DNA from: Candidatus Rokuibacteriota bacterium
Lineage (GTDB): Bacteria > Methylomirabilota > Methylomirabilia > Rokubacteriales > CSP1-6
Length of the DNA: 64,000 nt
Reading direction: 5' to 3'
NCBI GenBank assembly: GCA_016184125.1
Contig: JACPDG010000072.1
Location: 1 to 64,000, forward strand
The notes under the pieces were generated by a model. It was not told the DNA's origin and ran no database searches. It was given only the letters and a program-made list of their open reading frames with translations. The position numbers and the translations under genes are program-made. How positions within the stretch are numbered: position 1 is the stretch's first letter; each line of letters begins with the position of its first letter. Of this stretch, positions 26,370 through 35,089 are shown one piece after another.

Positions 26370-26747
26370 ATGGTCGAGCCGCGCCCCGGGTCCCCCGGGT
26401 GCGGCCACGCACCCCCCGGGCGTGTGCGAGCGGTCGGGGGCCTGGGGGCCCTTCGAGGCCCCGGGGCCGAGCGCGAACCCGAGGCGCGGCCCGGGTCCCC
26501 CGGGCGGTGTCCGAGCGCTGGGGGGTTTGGGGGGCCCTTCGAGGGTTTGGGGGGCCCTTCGAGGCCCCGGGGCCGAGCGCGAACCCGAGGCGCGGCCCGG
26601 GTCCCCCGGGCGGTGTCCGAGCGCTGGGGGGTTTGGGGGGCCCTTCGAGGCCCCGGGGCCGAGCGCGAACCCGAGGCGCGGCCCGGGTCCCCCGGGCGGT
26701 GTCCGAGCGCCGGGGGGTTTGGGGGGCCCTTCGAGGCCCCCCATGAT
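26370..26747. repeat. interspersed repeat family A, copy 8: tandem array
   Basis: One family A-like leading unit (from 26370), then three tandem units starting at 26465, 26571 and 26657. Spacings are 106 and 86 nt; the first is longer by an internal 20-nt duplication (GTTTGGGGGGCCCTTCGAGG). Each unit has GGCCGAGCGCGAACCCGAGG, a CCCGGG-TCC-CCCGGG stem and GGGGGGCCCTTCGAGGCCCC. The right end, CCCCCCATGATGA, lies six bases from the stop of the minus-strand TPR gene. It fills the whole 387-nt gap between genes. Confidence 0.9.
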
Positions 26748-26753
26748 GAACGG

Positions 26754-27665
26754 TCAGCGCTTCCTGGACGCGCCGTCGCGGCTCTTCGCGTCCGCGAGCA
26801 GCTTCTTGACGCGCTCGCGGTCTTCGCCGGCCGGCGCGGCCTGGACGTAGTGTTCCCACGCGTTGATCGCGTCGGGATCGATCGCGCGCGCCCGGTCGAG
26901 GAGCTCGATCGCCTCGCCGGGATGGTCGGCGATGGCGGCGAGTACCCCGATGTGCGAGAGGGCATCGGCGCTGTTCGGGTCGCGAGTCAGGATGGCTCGG
27001 TACGCCGAGAACGCGTCGCCGTAGCGACCGGTGATGAGTGACTCGCGCGCGGCGTTCAGCATGCCCTGCAGCATGGCCGGGGGCAGCGGACGGGACGCCG
27101 AGCCGCCGCCACCGCTGCCGCGTGCCATCGGGCCGCTCGCGACCGGGCCGTCCGGAGCCGTCCCCATCCCGCCCGGCGCGCTCGCTGTCCCGGGCGGCTC
27201 CCCGCCCGCGCCCATGCTCGCCGACTCGTCGGGCGCGGTGTAGCGCACGAGCCCGACGCCAAGGGTTCCGCCGAAGACGACGAGGAACACGGCGGATGCG
27301 GCGAGCACTGCGGGGTGGAGCCACGCCGATCGCCGCGGCGAGCCGGCGGCCTCGTGGACGGGCGGCCGGTCCTCGGGGACGGCGGCGCCGAGTCCATCGA
27401 GTGCGCCGAGGATCTCCGCCGCCTCCGCCTCGTACCGCGCGCGAAGGTCGGCGAAGTCGTCGTCGGACACGTGCCCGGCGGCGTGCTCGAAGTCGAGCTC
27501 GCGCAGGGCGCGCAGCACCCCGCGCTTCTGTTCGGTGAGCTGCTCGCGGGCGTCGGGCGGGAACGCCAGGAACGACCGACCTCGCCCGCGCCGAATCAGG
27601 GGCCACACGGCGAAGGCGAGCGCCGGAACTCCGATGATCACGGCCGCGACGAGCACGCCCGTCAT
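26754..27665 (-). CDS. ccmI: cytochrome c biogenesis TPR protein CcmI
   Basis: 303 residues, last gene of the ccm operon. N-terminal helix (VLVAAVIIGVPALAFAVWPL), then the CcmI-type coiled region with LTEQKRGVLRALRELDFEHA, DDDFADLRARYEAEAAEIL, a second membrane segment (LHPAVLAASAVFLVVFGGTL) and a C-terminal TPR domain (YGDAFSAYRAILTRDPNSAD, AIELLDRARAIDPDAINAW). CcmI chaperones apocytochrome c to the haem ligation complex. The ATG overlaps the CcmH stop (ATGA). The Gly/Pro-rich linker (about 155-205) is unusually long. Confidence 0.85.
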   Translation of the reverse strand: MTGVLVAAVIIGVPALAFAVWPLIRRGRGRSFLAFPPDAREQLTEQKRGVLRALRELDFEHAAGHVSDDDFADLRARYEAEAAEILGALDGLGAAVPEDRPPVHEAAGSPRRSAWLHPAVLAASAVFLVVFGGTLGVGLVRYTAPDESASMGAGGEPPGTASAPGGMGTAPDGPVASGPMARGSGGGGSASRPLPPAMLQGMLNAARESLITGRYGDAFSAYRAILTRDPNSADALSHIGVLAAIADHPGEAIELLDRARAIDPDAINAWEHYVQAAPAGEDRERVKKLLADAKSRDGASRKR

Positions 27666-28132
27666 CCGTCCTCCGCTTCGAGCTCGCGGCGGATGCGCTC
27701 CCTGATCGCCGGGTCGATCGTGAGATCCGCCGGTCGACGCTGCGCTTCCGCGCGCCGGCGCCAGCGCGCGACGACGAGACCGGTCACCGCGAGGCCGACC
27801 GCGACCGCGACGATCGGGAAGAGCCAGACGAGCAGCGTGAAGCCGCGACGGCGCGGCGCCAGGAGGATCCACTCCCCGTACCGGTCGACGAAGTACTGGA
27901 TCACCTGCTCAGGCCGCTCGCCCATGGCCAGCCGCTCCCGGACGATCGCGCGCATCTGCTGCGCCATCTCCGAGGGCGAGTCGGCGACCGAGAGGTTCTG
28001 GCAGACGACGCACCTGAGCTGCAACGCGATCTCGTAGGCCTCCCGGTCGTTGATCGGCACCGCCTGCTGCCCGACACTCGTCTGCGCCGACGCGATGACC
28101 AGCCACGCCGCGACGACGATCAGCCGCGTCAC
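27662..28132 (-). CDS. ccmH: cytochrome c maturation protein CcmH
   Basis: 156 residues. It has an N-terminal signal helix (LIVVAAWLVIASAQTSVG) and a periplasmic domain with the redox motif LRCVVCQNLSVADS (the CxxC that reduces apocytochrome c), followed by MAQQMRAIVRERLAMGE and EQVIQYFVDRYGEWILL, all diagnostic of CcmH/NrfF. A C-terminal membrane helix follows (LLVWLFPIVAVAVGLAVTGL). The GTG overlaps the CcmG stop (GTGA). Confidence 0.95.
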   Translation of the reverse strand: MTRLIVVAAWLVIASAQTSVGQQAVPINDREAYEIALQLRCVVCQNLSVADSPSEMAQQMRAIVRERLAMGERPEQVIQYFVDRYGEWILLAPRRRGFTLLVWLFPIVAVAVGLAVTGLVVARWRRRAEAQRRPADLTIDPAIRERIRRELEAEDG

Positions 28133-28710
28133 GAGTCCGCGCCCGTGGGGCGCGCGGACGCGCCCGTGGGGGTCGTCGCCGAGGCCCCCTCCGAAAGCAG
28201 GGGTTCGACCTCCCGCCGGAACACCTCGTCCGTCACCGCGCCCACGTGCTTCGCGCGGATCCGGCCCTGACGGTCCAGAAAGAACGTTTCGGGGACGCCG
28301 TAGATCCCGTACTCGATCGACACCTTGCCGTCGACATCGCGTACGTTGGGGAACGTGAGCCCGAACTGACGGATGAACTTCTGGGCGGCCTCGGCCGTGT
28401 CCTGGATGTCGACGCCGATCACGACGAGCCCCCGGTCGCGGTACGCGCGCCAGTTCCGCTCGAGGACCGGCGCCTCCTCGTAGCAGGCCGGGTAGCACCA
28501 GGACGCCCAGAAGTTCAGCACGACGACCTTCCCGCGGTGCGACTCGAGCGCCAGCGGCTCGCCGGAGAACGTCGCGAGCGTGAACTCGGCGGCCGGGCGG
28601 CCGACGAGCGGCGAGGGAATGTCGCGGGGGTTGACCCGGAACCCGTACGCCAGGAGCGCGATCACGGGGACCGCGGAGAGGGGGATGAGCCAGCGCCACG
28701 CGCGCGTCAC
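28129..28710 (-). CDS. ccmG: thiol:disulfide interchange protein CcmG/DsbE (CxxxC active site)
   Basis: 193 residues: an N-terminal membrane anchor (LIPLSAVPVIALLAYGF) and a periplasmic thioredoxin fold. The strand VVVLNFWASW is followed by the redox pair and then EEAPVLERNW; the cis-Pro loop is GVPETFFLD. The active site reads W-C-Y-P-A-C, three residues between cysteines instead of the usual two. Family proteins reduce CcmH or apocytochrome thiols. Some CcmG/TlpA relatives may share this CYPAC-type site, so it need not be inactive. The GTG overlaps the CcmF stop. Confidence 0.93.
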   Translation of the reverse strand: MTRAWRWLIPLSAVPVIALLAYGFRVNPRDIPSPLVGRPAAEFTLATFSGEPLALESHRGKVVVLNFWASWCYPACYEEAPVLERNWRAYRDRGLVVIGVDIQDTAEAAQKFIRQFGLTFPNVRDVDGKVSIEYGIYGVPETFFLDRQGRIRAKHVGAVTDEVFRREVEPLLSEGASATTPTGASARPTGADS

Positions 28711-30653
28711 CGTCCGGACCTCCGTTCGGGAAGGATCGCGAGCAGCGTCCCGAGCGTGAGCACCAGGCCGCCGATCCAGATCCAGCTCACGAGCCGGTTG
28801 ACCTGCGCCTTCACCGTGGCGTGCGACCCGTCGCGCGCGAAGTCGCCGAGGACGAGGTAGACGTCCTCCTTCAGTCCGAGCCGGTAGTCGACGTAGGCGA
28901 TCGGCGCGGAGTCGCGCGGATAGAACTTCTTCGCCGGCCGCAGCACGATCGGCGTCGCGGTCCCGTTCGTCACGGTGAACGTCCCGCTCACCTTGAAGTG
29001 GTTGGACTCCTCGCTGCCCGCGAGCCCGTCGAAGCGGAACCGGTAGCCCGCCAGCTCGGCGCTCTCGCCCCGCTGGAGCGTCGTCTCCGTCTGCACGGAC
29101 CAGGCGTGCGATCCCGTCACGCCCACGAGGATGACGAGGACGCCCAGGTGGACGAGGAAGCCGCCGTAGCGGCGGTTGTGGCGGAGCACGAGCCCGCCGA
29201 GCGCAGGAAGCAGCGACTCGCCCATCCGCCTGCGCGCCCGGGTGGCACGCACGAGATCCAGGACGACCGTCGCGGTCACGAACGCGGTGAGCGCCAGCGC
29301 CAGCGCGGCAAGCGCGGACCGCACGCCGAGCAGCCAGACGATCGCCGCGGCCGCGATGCCGGTGAGGACCGGCCACAGGAAGTTCCGCGTGAGGTTCTCC
29401 ATCGACGCCCGGCGCCACGCGATCAGCGGGCCGACGCCCATCAGGAACACGAGCGCCAGGAACAGCGGCACGTTCACCTGGTTGAAGAACGGCGCGCCGA
29501 CGCTCACCTTGACGCCGCGGACGGCCTCGCTCAGGAGCGGGAACACGGTGCCGAAGAACACCGTGAACGCCGCGGCGACGAGCAGCACGTTGTTGAGCAG
29601 GAACGCCGATTCGCGCGAGATGACCGAGTCGACCGTGCCCTGCGCCTTCAGCCGGTCCCAGCGGGCGGCGAGCAGGGTGAACGCGACGAGGACGACGAGG
29701 GCCAGGAACCCGAGAAAGAACGCGCCGATCGTGCCCTGCGTGAAGGCGTGGACGGACGCGATGACGCCCGAGCGCGTGAGGAACGTCCCGAACAGCGTGA
29801 GCGCGAACGTGAGCACCACGAGCGCGACGTTCCAGAGCTTGAGCATCCGCCGCCGCTCCTGGATCATCACCGAGTGCAGGAACGCGGTGCCGGTCAGCCA
29901 CGGCATGAACGCCGCGTTCTCGACCGGGTCCCACGCCCAGTACCCGCCCCAGCCCAGCACGTGGTAGCTCCACCAGCCGCCGATGAGGAGCCCGAGCGAG
30001 AGGAAGTACCACGCGACGATCGTCCAGCGGCGGGTCAGGGTGATCCAGGCGTCGCCGAGGCGGCCGGTGGCGAGCGCGGCGATCGCGAACGCGAACGGCA
30101 CGGTGAAGCCGGTGAAGCCGAGGTAGAGGGCCACCGGGTGCGTGATCATCCCGGTGTCCTCGAGCAGGGGATTCAGACCGCGGCCGTCCGCCGGCACGGG
30201 GCTCAGCCGGGCGAACGGCGGCGCGGGCACGGTCATGACGAGCACGAAGAACGCGATCACGCCGAGCATCGCGGACAGCGCCCACGGGTACAGGTCGCGG
30301 GCGTTCTCCCGGTGGCGCAGGATGAGGAGCAGCGTGTAGAGCGCGAGCATCCAGGTCCAGAGGATGATCGAGCCCTCGAGCGCGCCCCAGACCCCGGTGA
30401 TCCGGTAGTAGAACGGGGTGCCGAGGTTCGTGTTCGACGCGACGTACTCGAGCGAGAAGTCGAACGCGAGGAACGCGTAGACGAGCAGCGCGAAGCACGC
30501 GGTCACGAGCACGAACACGCCGACGGCGGCGTGCTGCGCCGACTCGATCAGCGCCGCCCGGCCCTGACGCGCGCCGATCGCCGCCGCGGCGCTGCCCCAG
30601 CCGGCGAGGACGAGCGTGACGATCAGGGCGCCGTAGCCGATCTCCGGGATCAT
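28707..30653 (-). CDS. ccmF: haem lyase CcmF
   Basis: 648 residues, standard for CcmF, the integral membrane core of system I that ligates haem to apocytochrome c. The tryptophan-rich WWD motif is present as WGGYWAWDPVENAAFMPWL (about residues 232-250). Family histidines are in THPVALYLGF (P-His1 region) and SVHAFTQGTIG, and YNRITGVWGALEGSIILW-like sequence occurs as YRITGVWGALEGSIILWTW. The C-terminal periplasmic domain and last helix (SWIWIGGLVLTLGTLLAI) are complete. ATG 30653 overlaps the CcmE stop (ATGA). Confidence 0.97.
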   Translation of the reverse strand: MIPEIGYGALIVTLVLAGWGSAAAAIGARQGRAALIESAQHAAVGVFVLVTACFALLVYAFLAFDFSLEYVASNTNLGTPFYYRITGVWGALEGSIILWTWMLALYTLLLILRHRENARDLYPWALSAMLGVIAFFVLVMTVPAPPFARLSPVPADGRGLNPLLEDTGMITHPVALYLGFTGFTVPFAFAIAALATGRLGDAWITLTRRWTIVAWYFLSLGLLIGGWWSYHVLGWGGYWAWDPVENAAFMPWLTGTAFLHSVMIQERRRMLKLWNVALVVLTFALTLFGTFLTRSGVIASVHAFTQGTIGAFFLGFLALVVLVAFTLLAARWDRLKAQGTVDSVISRESAFLLNNVLLVAAAFTVFFGTVFPLLSEAVRGVKVSVGAPFFNQVNVPLFLALVFLMGVGPLIAWRRASMENLTRNFLWPVLTGIAAAAIVWLLGVRSALAALALALTAFVTATVVLDLVRATRARRRMGESLLPALGGLVLRHNRRYGGFLVHLGVLVILVGVTGSHAWSVQTETTLQRGESAELAGYRFRFDGLAGSEESNHFKVSGTFTVTNGTATPIVLRPAKKFYPRDSAPIAYVDYRLGLKEDVYLVLGDFARDGSHATVKAQVNRLVSWIWIGGLVLTLGTLLAILPERRSGR

Positions 30654-31093
30654 GCGCCGGGCCCCTTGAGGGTCTTCATGAGCTCCTTCGGGCTTGCCTG
30701 GCCCTCGTCGTGCGGTGCCTTGTATTCCTCGGAGTGCTTCGCGAGGATCGTCGTGGCCTTGAAGTAGCCGTCCGGTGTCCAGCTGCCCTCCACGACCGCG
30801 CCGCGCTCCTCCCCGAAGAGGTCGGGCGGCGTTCCCTTGTGGCGCACGGGCACCGTGGCCTTGCCGTCCGAGATCGCGAACGCGAGGTCGAGCGTCCGCG
30901 GCTCCCAGCGCAGCGAGCCCTTCACGACCATGCCGCCGAGCCGGTACGCCTTGCCGGCGACCGGGGCCTGCGTGAGCTCGGACGGCGTGACGAAGTAGAC
31001 GGCGGACTGGGTGACGCCCGCATAGATCATGTACGCGAGCGCCGCCGCGATCACGACGCCGCCGGCGAGGAACTTCGTACGCTTGGTCCTCAT
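30650..31093 (-). CDS. ccmE: haem chaperone CcmE
   Basis: 147 residues. N-terminal anchor (TKFLAGGVVIAAALAYMIYA) followed by the CcmE OB fold, and the C-terminal haem-binding His in LAKHSEEYKAP (HxxxY form), which covalently holds haem before passing it to CcmF. YRLGGMVVKGSL and PDLFGEERGAVVEG are family segments. Four-base overlap with ccmD and ccmF on either side. Confidence 0.95.
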   Translation of the reverse strand: MRTKRTKFLAGGVVIAAALAYMIYAGVTQSAVYFVTPSELTQAPVAGKAYRLGGMVVKGSLRWEPRTLDLAFAISDGKATVPVRHKGTPPDLFGEERGAVVEGSWTPDGYFKATTILAKHSEEYKAPHDEGQASPKELMKTLKGPGA

Positions 31094-31221
31094 CGCCCTC
31101 TCCGTCGACTCGGGGGCGTGCGCAGCTGCCGCTCCCGCGTGCGGAGCCGGCGCCAGTAGCCGCCGAACATGACGAGCGCCAGCGCGTACGCCGCCGCCAC
31201 ATATCCCCAGTTGTCGGGCAT
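31090..31221 (-). CDS. ccmD: CcmD
   Basis: 43 residues: a single membrane helix (YVAAAYALALVMFGGYWRRL) and a basic tail, the normal form of CcmD, which stabilises release of holo-CcmE from CcmC. Its ATG shares one base with the CcmC stop (TGATG) and its stop overlaps the CcmE start. Identification rests on size, topology and position. Confidence 0.85.
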   Translation of the reverse strand: MPDNWGYVAAAYALALVMFGGYWRRLRTRERQLRTPPSRRRGR

Positions 31222-31886
31222 CACGCGAGGCGCGCCTCCTGCTCGCGTCGCAGCAGCTCCACCCGCTTCGTGACGAAGTAGAGGTAGAGCAGGGTGAAGG
31301 CGACCACGTTGACCAGCAGGGTCGCCAGGATCACGGGAGGCATCGTCGGCGCTCCCGGCTTCATCACCGACGGCGGCTGGTGGAGCGTGCGCCACCAGTA
31401 CACCGAGAAATGGACGAGCGGGACGTCGAGCGCCGCGATGATCCCGAGCACGGCCGCGTAGCGGGCGCCCCGCTCCGGCTCCTCGATCATGCCGCGCAGC
31501 AGCAGGTACCCGAGGTACATCACGAACAGCACCGCGACGCTGGTGAGTCGCGCGTCCCAGGTCCACCAGGTCCCCCACGTCGGCTTGCCCCAGATCGATC
31601 CCGCGGCGATCGTGAGCCCGGTGAACACGACCCCGACCTCCGCCGAGGCGTGCGCGACGCGGTCGGCCGCGTCCGTCCGGCGCGCGAGGTACACGATCGA
31701 GGCGACGAAGACCACGCCGAACGCCAGGTACGCCACCCAGGCGGTCGGCACGTGCAGGTACATGATCCGCTGCACGAAACCCTGCGTGGTCTCGCGCGGC
31801 GCGACGCCGAAGCCCATGGCGAGGCCGCCGGCCAGACCGAGCGCGGCGAGCCAGCCGAGGACGCGCGACGCGGTGGCCATGGTCAT
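31221..31886 (-). CDS. ccmC: haem transporter/handling protein CcmC
   Basis: 221 residues with six membrane helices. The WWD signature is visible in WGTWWTWDARLTSV (about residues 117-130), and the flanking histidines in MYLHVPTAWVAYL and VPLVHFSVYWWRTLHQPP. CcmC loads haem onto CcmE. ATG 31886 overlaps the CcmB stop (ATGA); ATG 31880 is an equally plausible start with better spacing to GAGGG. Confidence 0.96.
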   Translation of the reverse strand: MTMATASRVLGWLAALGLAGGLAMGFGVAPRETTQGFVQRIMYLHVPTAWVAYLAFGVVFVASIVYLARRTDAADRVAHASAEVGVVFTGLTIAAGSIWGKPTWGTWWTWDARLTSVAVLFVMYLGYLLLRGMIEEPERGARYAAVLGIIAALDVPLVHFSVYWWRTLHQPPSVMKPGAPTMPPVILATLLVNVVAFTLLYLYFVTKRVELLRREQEARLA

Positions 31887-32560
31887 CCCTCGAGGATGAA
31901 GTCGAACGTCAGCAGACCGCTCACGACGTAGATCAGGTCCGCGGCGACGAGCAGCTTCAGCCACTGCGCGACGGCGGCGAGCGGCTCGCCGGCGAGGACC
32001 GCCTCCGTGGCCTTGACGGTGCCGAGCAGCACCGGGACTTGCACGGGCAGCAACAGGATCGGGAACAGCAGCTCGCGCGCGCGGATGTTCGCGGTCATCG
32101 CGGCGAAGAGCGTCCCCACGGCGGCGAGGCCGACCGTACCGAGGGCGACGACCAGGGTGAGCGCCGGCAGCGCGGCCGACAGGTCGACGTTGAAGAACAC
32201 GGCGAACAGGGCGATCAGCAGCGCCTCGACCGTGAACATCAGCAACAGGTTGCCTGCGAGCTTGCCGACGTAGACGGCCGACTTGTCGCCGGGCGTCAGC
32301 AGGAGCGCTTCCCAGCAGTCGTTCTCCCGCTCGGTCACGAAGGTCCGCCCGAGGCCGAGCAGCCCCGACAGGATGAATCCGAGCCACAGCAGCCCGGGCA
32401 TGGCCTGCGCGAGCCGGTCGCGGTCGGGGCCGAGCGCGAACTGGAACGCGAACAGCAGCAGCAGCGCGAAGAACACCAGCGCGTTGAGCGTCTCCTTCGA
32501 GCGGCGCTCGACGAGCACGTCCTTCCAGGTCACGGCCCACGCGCGCCGCGCGAAGCTCAC
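31883..32560 (-). CDS. ccmB: haem exporter protein CcmB
   Basis: 225 residues, six membrane segments, partner of CcmA in the ABC complex that releases holo-CcmE. Family stretches include VTWKDVLVERRSKETLNAL at the N-terminus, ENDCWEALLLTPGDKSAVYV, FPILLLPVQVPVLLGTVKAT and a final helix near LKLLVAADLIYVVSGLLTF. The GTG overlaps the CcmA stop (GTGA). Confidence 0.95.
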   Translation of the reverse strand: MSFARRAWAVTWKDVLVERRSKETLNALVFFALLLLFAFQFALGPDRDRLAQAMPGLLWLGFILSGLLGLGRTFVTERENDCWEALLLTPGDKSAVYVGKLAGNLLLMFTVEALLIALFAVFFNVDLSAALPALTLVVALGTVGLAAVGTLFAAMTANIRARELLFPILLLPVQVPVLLGTVKATEAVLAGEPLAAVAQWLKLLVAADLIYVVSGLLTFDFILEG

Positions 32561-33276
32561 GCGAGGTCCTCCGTGTGGAGCGCGTAGAGCCGGCGGAGCT
32601 CGTCGGGACTCACGGCCGACCGCGGCGTGTCGAGGGCGATCTTCCCGGCCGCGAGGATCGCCACGCGGTCGGTGATCTGGAGGTCCCGGCTGAAGCTGTG
32701 CGTGGCCATCATGACCGCGCCGCCCCGGTCCTTGAACGAGCCGAGGTACTCCTCGAGCCACTTGCGCGCCCGCTGGTCCAGCGCCGAGAACGGCTCGTCG
32801 AGCAGGAGCACGGTCGGTTCGAGCATCGCCACGCGGGCGAGCGCGAGCCGGCGCTTCATGCCCGCCGAGAAGGACCGCACGCGCTCGTCAGCGAACGCGT
32901 CGAGCTCCACGTCGGTGAGCGCGGCCTGGAGCGCGGCATCGCGCGCGTCGCGACCCGCGAAGGCGGACCAGAAGCGGAGGTTCTCGATCGCTGTCAGATC
33001 CTCGTAGAGGTACGAGCCGTGCGCGATCAATCCCACGTGCCGGCGGACACCCTCGGCGTCCCGGACGCAATCGTGCCCGGCCACCGTCGCGGAGCCTCGC
33101 GTGGGCCGAGTGATCGTCGCGAGGACCTTGAGCAGGGTCGTCTTCCCGGCACCATTGGCGCCGAGCAACGCGACTGCCTCGCCTGCCTTCACCTCGATGG
33201 TGACGCCATCGAGGATGAGCGCGTTGCCGAAGACCTTGGTGAGACCCGTGACACGGATGAGCGGATCAGCCGTCAT
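32557..33276 (-). CDS. ccmA: haem exporter ATP-binding protein CcmA
   Basis: 239 residues with Walker A GANGAGKTTLLKVL (about 39-52), signature FSAGMKRRLALARVAM, Walker B TVLLLDEPFSALD and switch region MMATHSFSRDL. The short ATPase with a GLIAHGSYLYEDLTAIENL segment is typical of CcmA. It is the first gene of a nine-gene operon in which every junction overlaps. No clear promoter or ribosome binding site precedes it; GGGGAG occurs about 20 bases before the ATG. Confidence 0.94.
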   Translation of the reverse strand: MTADPLIRVTGLTKVFGNALILDGVTIEVKAGEAVALLGANGAGKTTLLKVLATITRPTRGSATVAGHDCVRDAEGVRRHVGLIAHGSYLYEDLTAIENLRFWSAFAGRDARDAALQAALTDVELDAFADERVRSFSAGMKRRLALARVAMLEPTVLLLDEPFSALDQRARKWLEEYLGSFKDRGGAVMMATHSFSRDLQITDRVAILAAGKIALDTPRSAVSPDELRRLYALHTEDLA

Positions 33277-33360
33277 GCACTAAACCAGACAATTCTCCCC
33301 TAGCGTGCAGGGCCGGTCAAGGAAGCGCCCGCTTCACCCATCCGTGGGAAGCCAGACACG

Positions 33361-33400
33361 CGAGGCGGCCCCCCCGGTGCCACCCGGCCGGTCTCCCGCT
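33361..33400. repeat. repeat family B, copy 1
   Basis: The core GAGGCGGCC followed by C-run and GGTGCCACCCGGCCGGTCTC matches the second site at 40533-40575 with small gaps. It lies in the 177-nt gap between ccmA and htpX. The rest of that gap shows no gene. Confidence 0.6.
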
Positions 33401-33453
33401 CCTGCTTCGCCCGGACGCGGCGGCGTGGCGTGCTTCGTTAGGCGGCGCTCAGC

Positions 33454-34308
33454 TCAGGCGGCGCCCAGACGCATGCTGCGGAGCCGCGCGATGCGCTCCT
33501 CGATGGGCGGATGCGTCGAGAAGAGCATCATCAGCGACCGGCCGGTCAGCGGGTTCACGATGAACAGGTGCGCGGTCGCCGGGTTCGCCTGGAGCGGCAC
33601 CGCCTGGGACGCCATGTGGAGCTTCCCGAGCGCCGCCGCCAGCCCGTAGGTACGTCCAGCGAGCCTGGCGCCCGTGGCGTCCGCCTGGTACTCACGGGCC
33701 CGCGAGACGGCCATCTGGACGAGCATCGCGGCGATCGGTGCGAGGATCGCCATGAGGATCATCGCGGCCGGGCTTCCACCTTCCTCGTCGTCGCTGCGCC
33801 CGCCGCCCCAGAATGCGGCCCACTGTGCCATGTGCGCCAGATAGGTGATGGCGCCCGCGAGCGTCGCCGCGACGGTCGAGATCAGCACGTCGCGGTTCTT
33901 CACGTGGGCGAGCTCGTGCGCCAGGACGCCCTCGAGCTCGTCCTCGTTGAGGATCCGCATGATGCCCTCGGTGACCGCCACGGCCGCGTGCTCGGGGTTC
34001 CGTCCCGTCGCGAACGCGTTCGGCGTGTCGACCGGGATCAGGTACACGCGCGGCATCGGGATGCCGGCCCGCTGGGCCAGGCGACGGATCATCGCGTGGA
34101 GGCCCGGCGCCTGCGACTCCTCGATCGGGTGCGCGCGGTACATGGACAGCACGATTTTGTCGGAGAACCAGTAGCTGGCGAAGTTCATCGCGAGGGCGAA
34201 GATGAACGCGATCATCATGCCCTGGCGGCCGCCGACTGCGCCGCCGATGAGGACGAGCATCGCCGTCAGGAGCCCGAGCAGGAGCGCGGTCTTGAACATG
34301 TTCCCCAT
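33454..34308 (-). CDS. htpX: membrane zinc metalloprotease HtpX
   Basis: 284 residues of peptidase family M48B. Two N-terminal membrane helices ([36 protein letters not shown]), the zinc motif HELAH in [14 protein letters not shown] (about residue 129), two further helices, and the third zinc ligand Glu in [15 protein letters not shown]. HtpX degrades misfolded membrane proteins. ATG 34308 gives the family N-terminus [12 protein letters not shown]; the open frame upstream to 34434 covers the opposite-strand promoter and is not used. Confidence 0.94.
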   Translation of the reverse strand: MGNMFKTALLLGLLTAMLVLIGGAVGGRQGMMIAFIFALAMNFASYWFSDKIVLSMYRAHPIEESQAPGLHAMIRRLAQRAGIPMPRVYLIPVDTPNAFATGRNPEHAAVAVTEGIMRILNEDELEGVLAHELAHVKNRDVLISTVAATLAGAITYLAHMAQWAAFWGGGRSDDEEGGSPAAMILMAILAPIAAMLVQMAVSRAREYQADATGARLAGRTYGLAAALGKLHMASQAVPLQANPATAHLFIVNPLTGRSLMMLFSTHPPIEERIARLRSMRLGAA

Positions 34309-34374
34309 GACGCCGCAGCGTAGCAAAGGCCAGGCCGGGCGGTCAAATGCCTCACGAGAGAAGGGAGACAGACC

Positions 34375-34403
34375 TTGACTTGCCCACCCCCGGCCGATAT
34401 ACT
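34375..34403 (+). promoter_or_regulatory. near-consensus sigma-70 promoter for the rpmF-plsX-fab operon
   Basis: TTGACT (34375-34380), a 17-base spacer, then TATACT (34398-34403), followed by an AT-rich stretch. Transcription would start near 34410, about 60 nt before the DUF177 gene. It differs from consensus by one base in each hexamer. Confidence 0.8.
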
Positions 34404-34471
34404 CTCCGAGTTTGTAAAAAACTTCTTGTTTCATGGGAGTTTACGCGGGGTTCCCCGCGAGGTGCAGCACG

Positions 34472-34981
34472 ATGATCATCCAGGTTTCCGAGCTTCAAGA
34501 CGAAGGACTGGATCTTTCCGGGGTCCACCAGTTCGCGTCTCCGTACGCCGACCCGTCCTGGCGTCTGGACGAGGTCCGGCTCCACCTGGAGCGGGACGGC
34601 GTGGACGTCGTCGTGAACGGCGACATCGCGGCCACCGTCCCGCAGACGTGCGGTCGTTGCCTCGAAGCGTTCCCCGCAAGCGTCAGGGCCGTCGTCGATC
34701 TGCGCCTGGCGCCGCGGCCGACCTCGCACAGCAACGTCGAGCTGGCGGCGGACGACCTGGACGTGGACTTCTATGCTGATGACCAGCTCGACCTGAACGG
34801 GCTCATCGAGACCGAGACGACGTTGGCCTTGCCGATGAAACCGCTCTGCCGTGACGAATGCCGGGGCCTGTGCCCGGTGTGCGGCGGCAACCGCAACAGC
34901 GAGCGCTGCTCCTGCGACGCGCGGCCGGTCGACCCGCGTCTTGCCGTGCTCAAGGACTGGGCCGGCCGCTCGCGAGACTGA
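34472..34981 (+). CDS. yceD: DUF177 (YceD) protein
   Basis: 169 residues of the DUF177/YceD family, which almost always precedes rpmF and is linked to 23S rRNA accumulation. Two metal-type cysteine pairs are seen: CGRCLEAFPA (about residues 59-68) and the C-terminal CRDECRGLCPVCG followed by CSCDARPVDPRLAVLKDW, the family ending. I prefer ATG 34472 (GAGGTG upstream) to the ATG at 34433. First gene of the lipid-synthesis operon. Confidence 0.92.
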   Translation: MIIQVSELQDEGLDLSGVHQFASPYADPSWRLDEVRLHLERDGVDVVVNGDIAATVPQTCGRCLEAFPASVRAVVDLRLAPRPTSHSNVELAADDLDVDFYADDQLDLNGLIETETTLALPMKPLCRDECRGLCPVCGGNRNSERCSCDARPVDPRLAVLKDWAGRSRD

Positions 34982-34982
34982 C

Positions 34983-35066
34983 ATCATGGGGGGACTACCG
35001 AAGCCCCCCAAACCCCCCGCGCTCGCACGCGGCCCGGGGGACCCGGGCCGCGGCTCGGGGACGCTC
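34983..35066. repeat. interspersed repeat family A, copy 9 (reverse orientation)
   Basis: It starts CATGGGGGGACTACCGAAG about two bases after the DUF177 stop, then the CCCCCC run and GGCCCGGGGGACCCGGGCC stem. It separates DUF177 from rpmF inside an operon. Confidence 0.85.
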
Positions 35067-35089
35067 TAGCCGTGCGAGAGGGAAACGAC

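Noticed and set aside
28821-30767. 648-codon plus-strand open frame opposite ccmF
   Set aside because: It is antisense to a well-conserved CcmF with all motifs and reads as low-complexity charged sequence.
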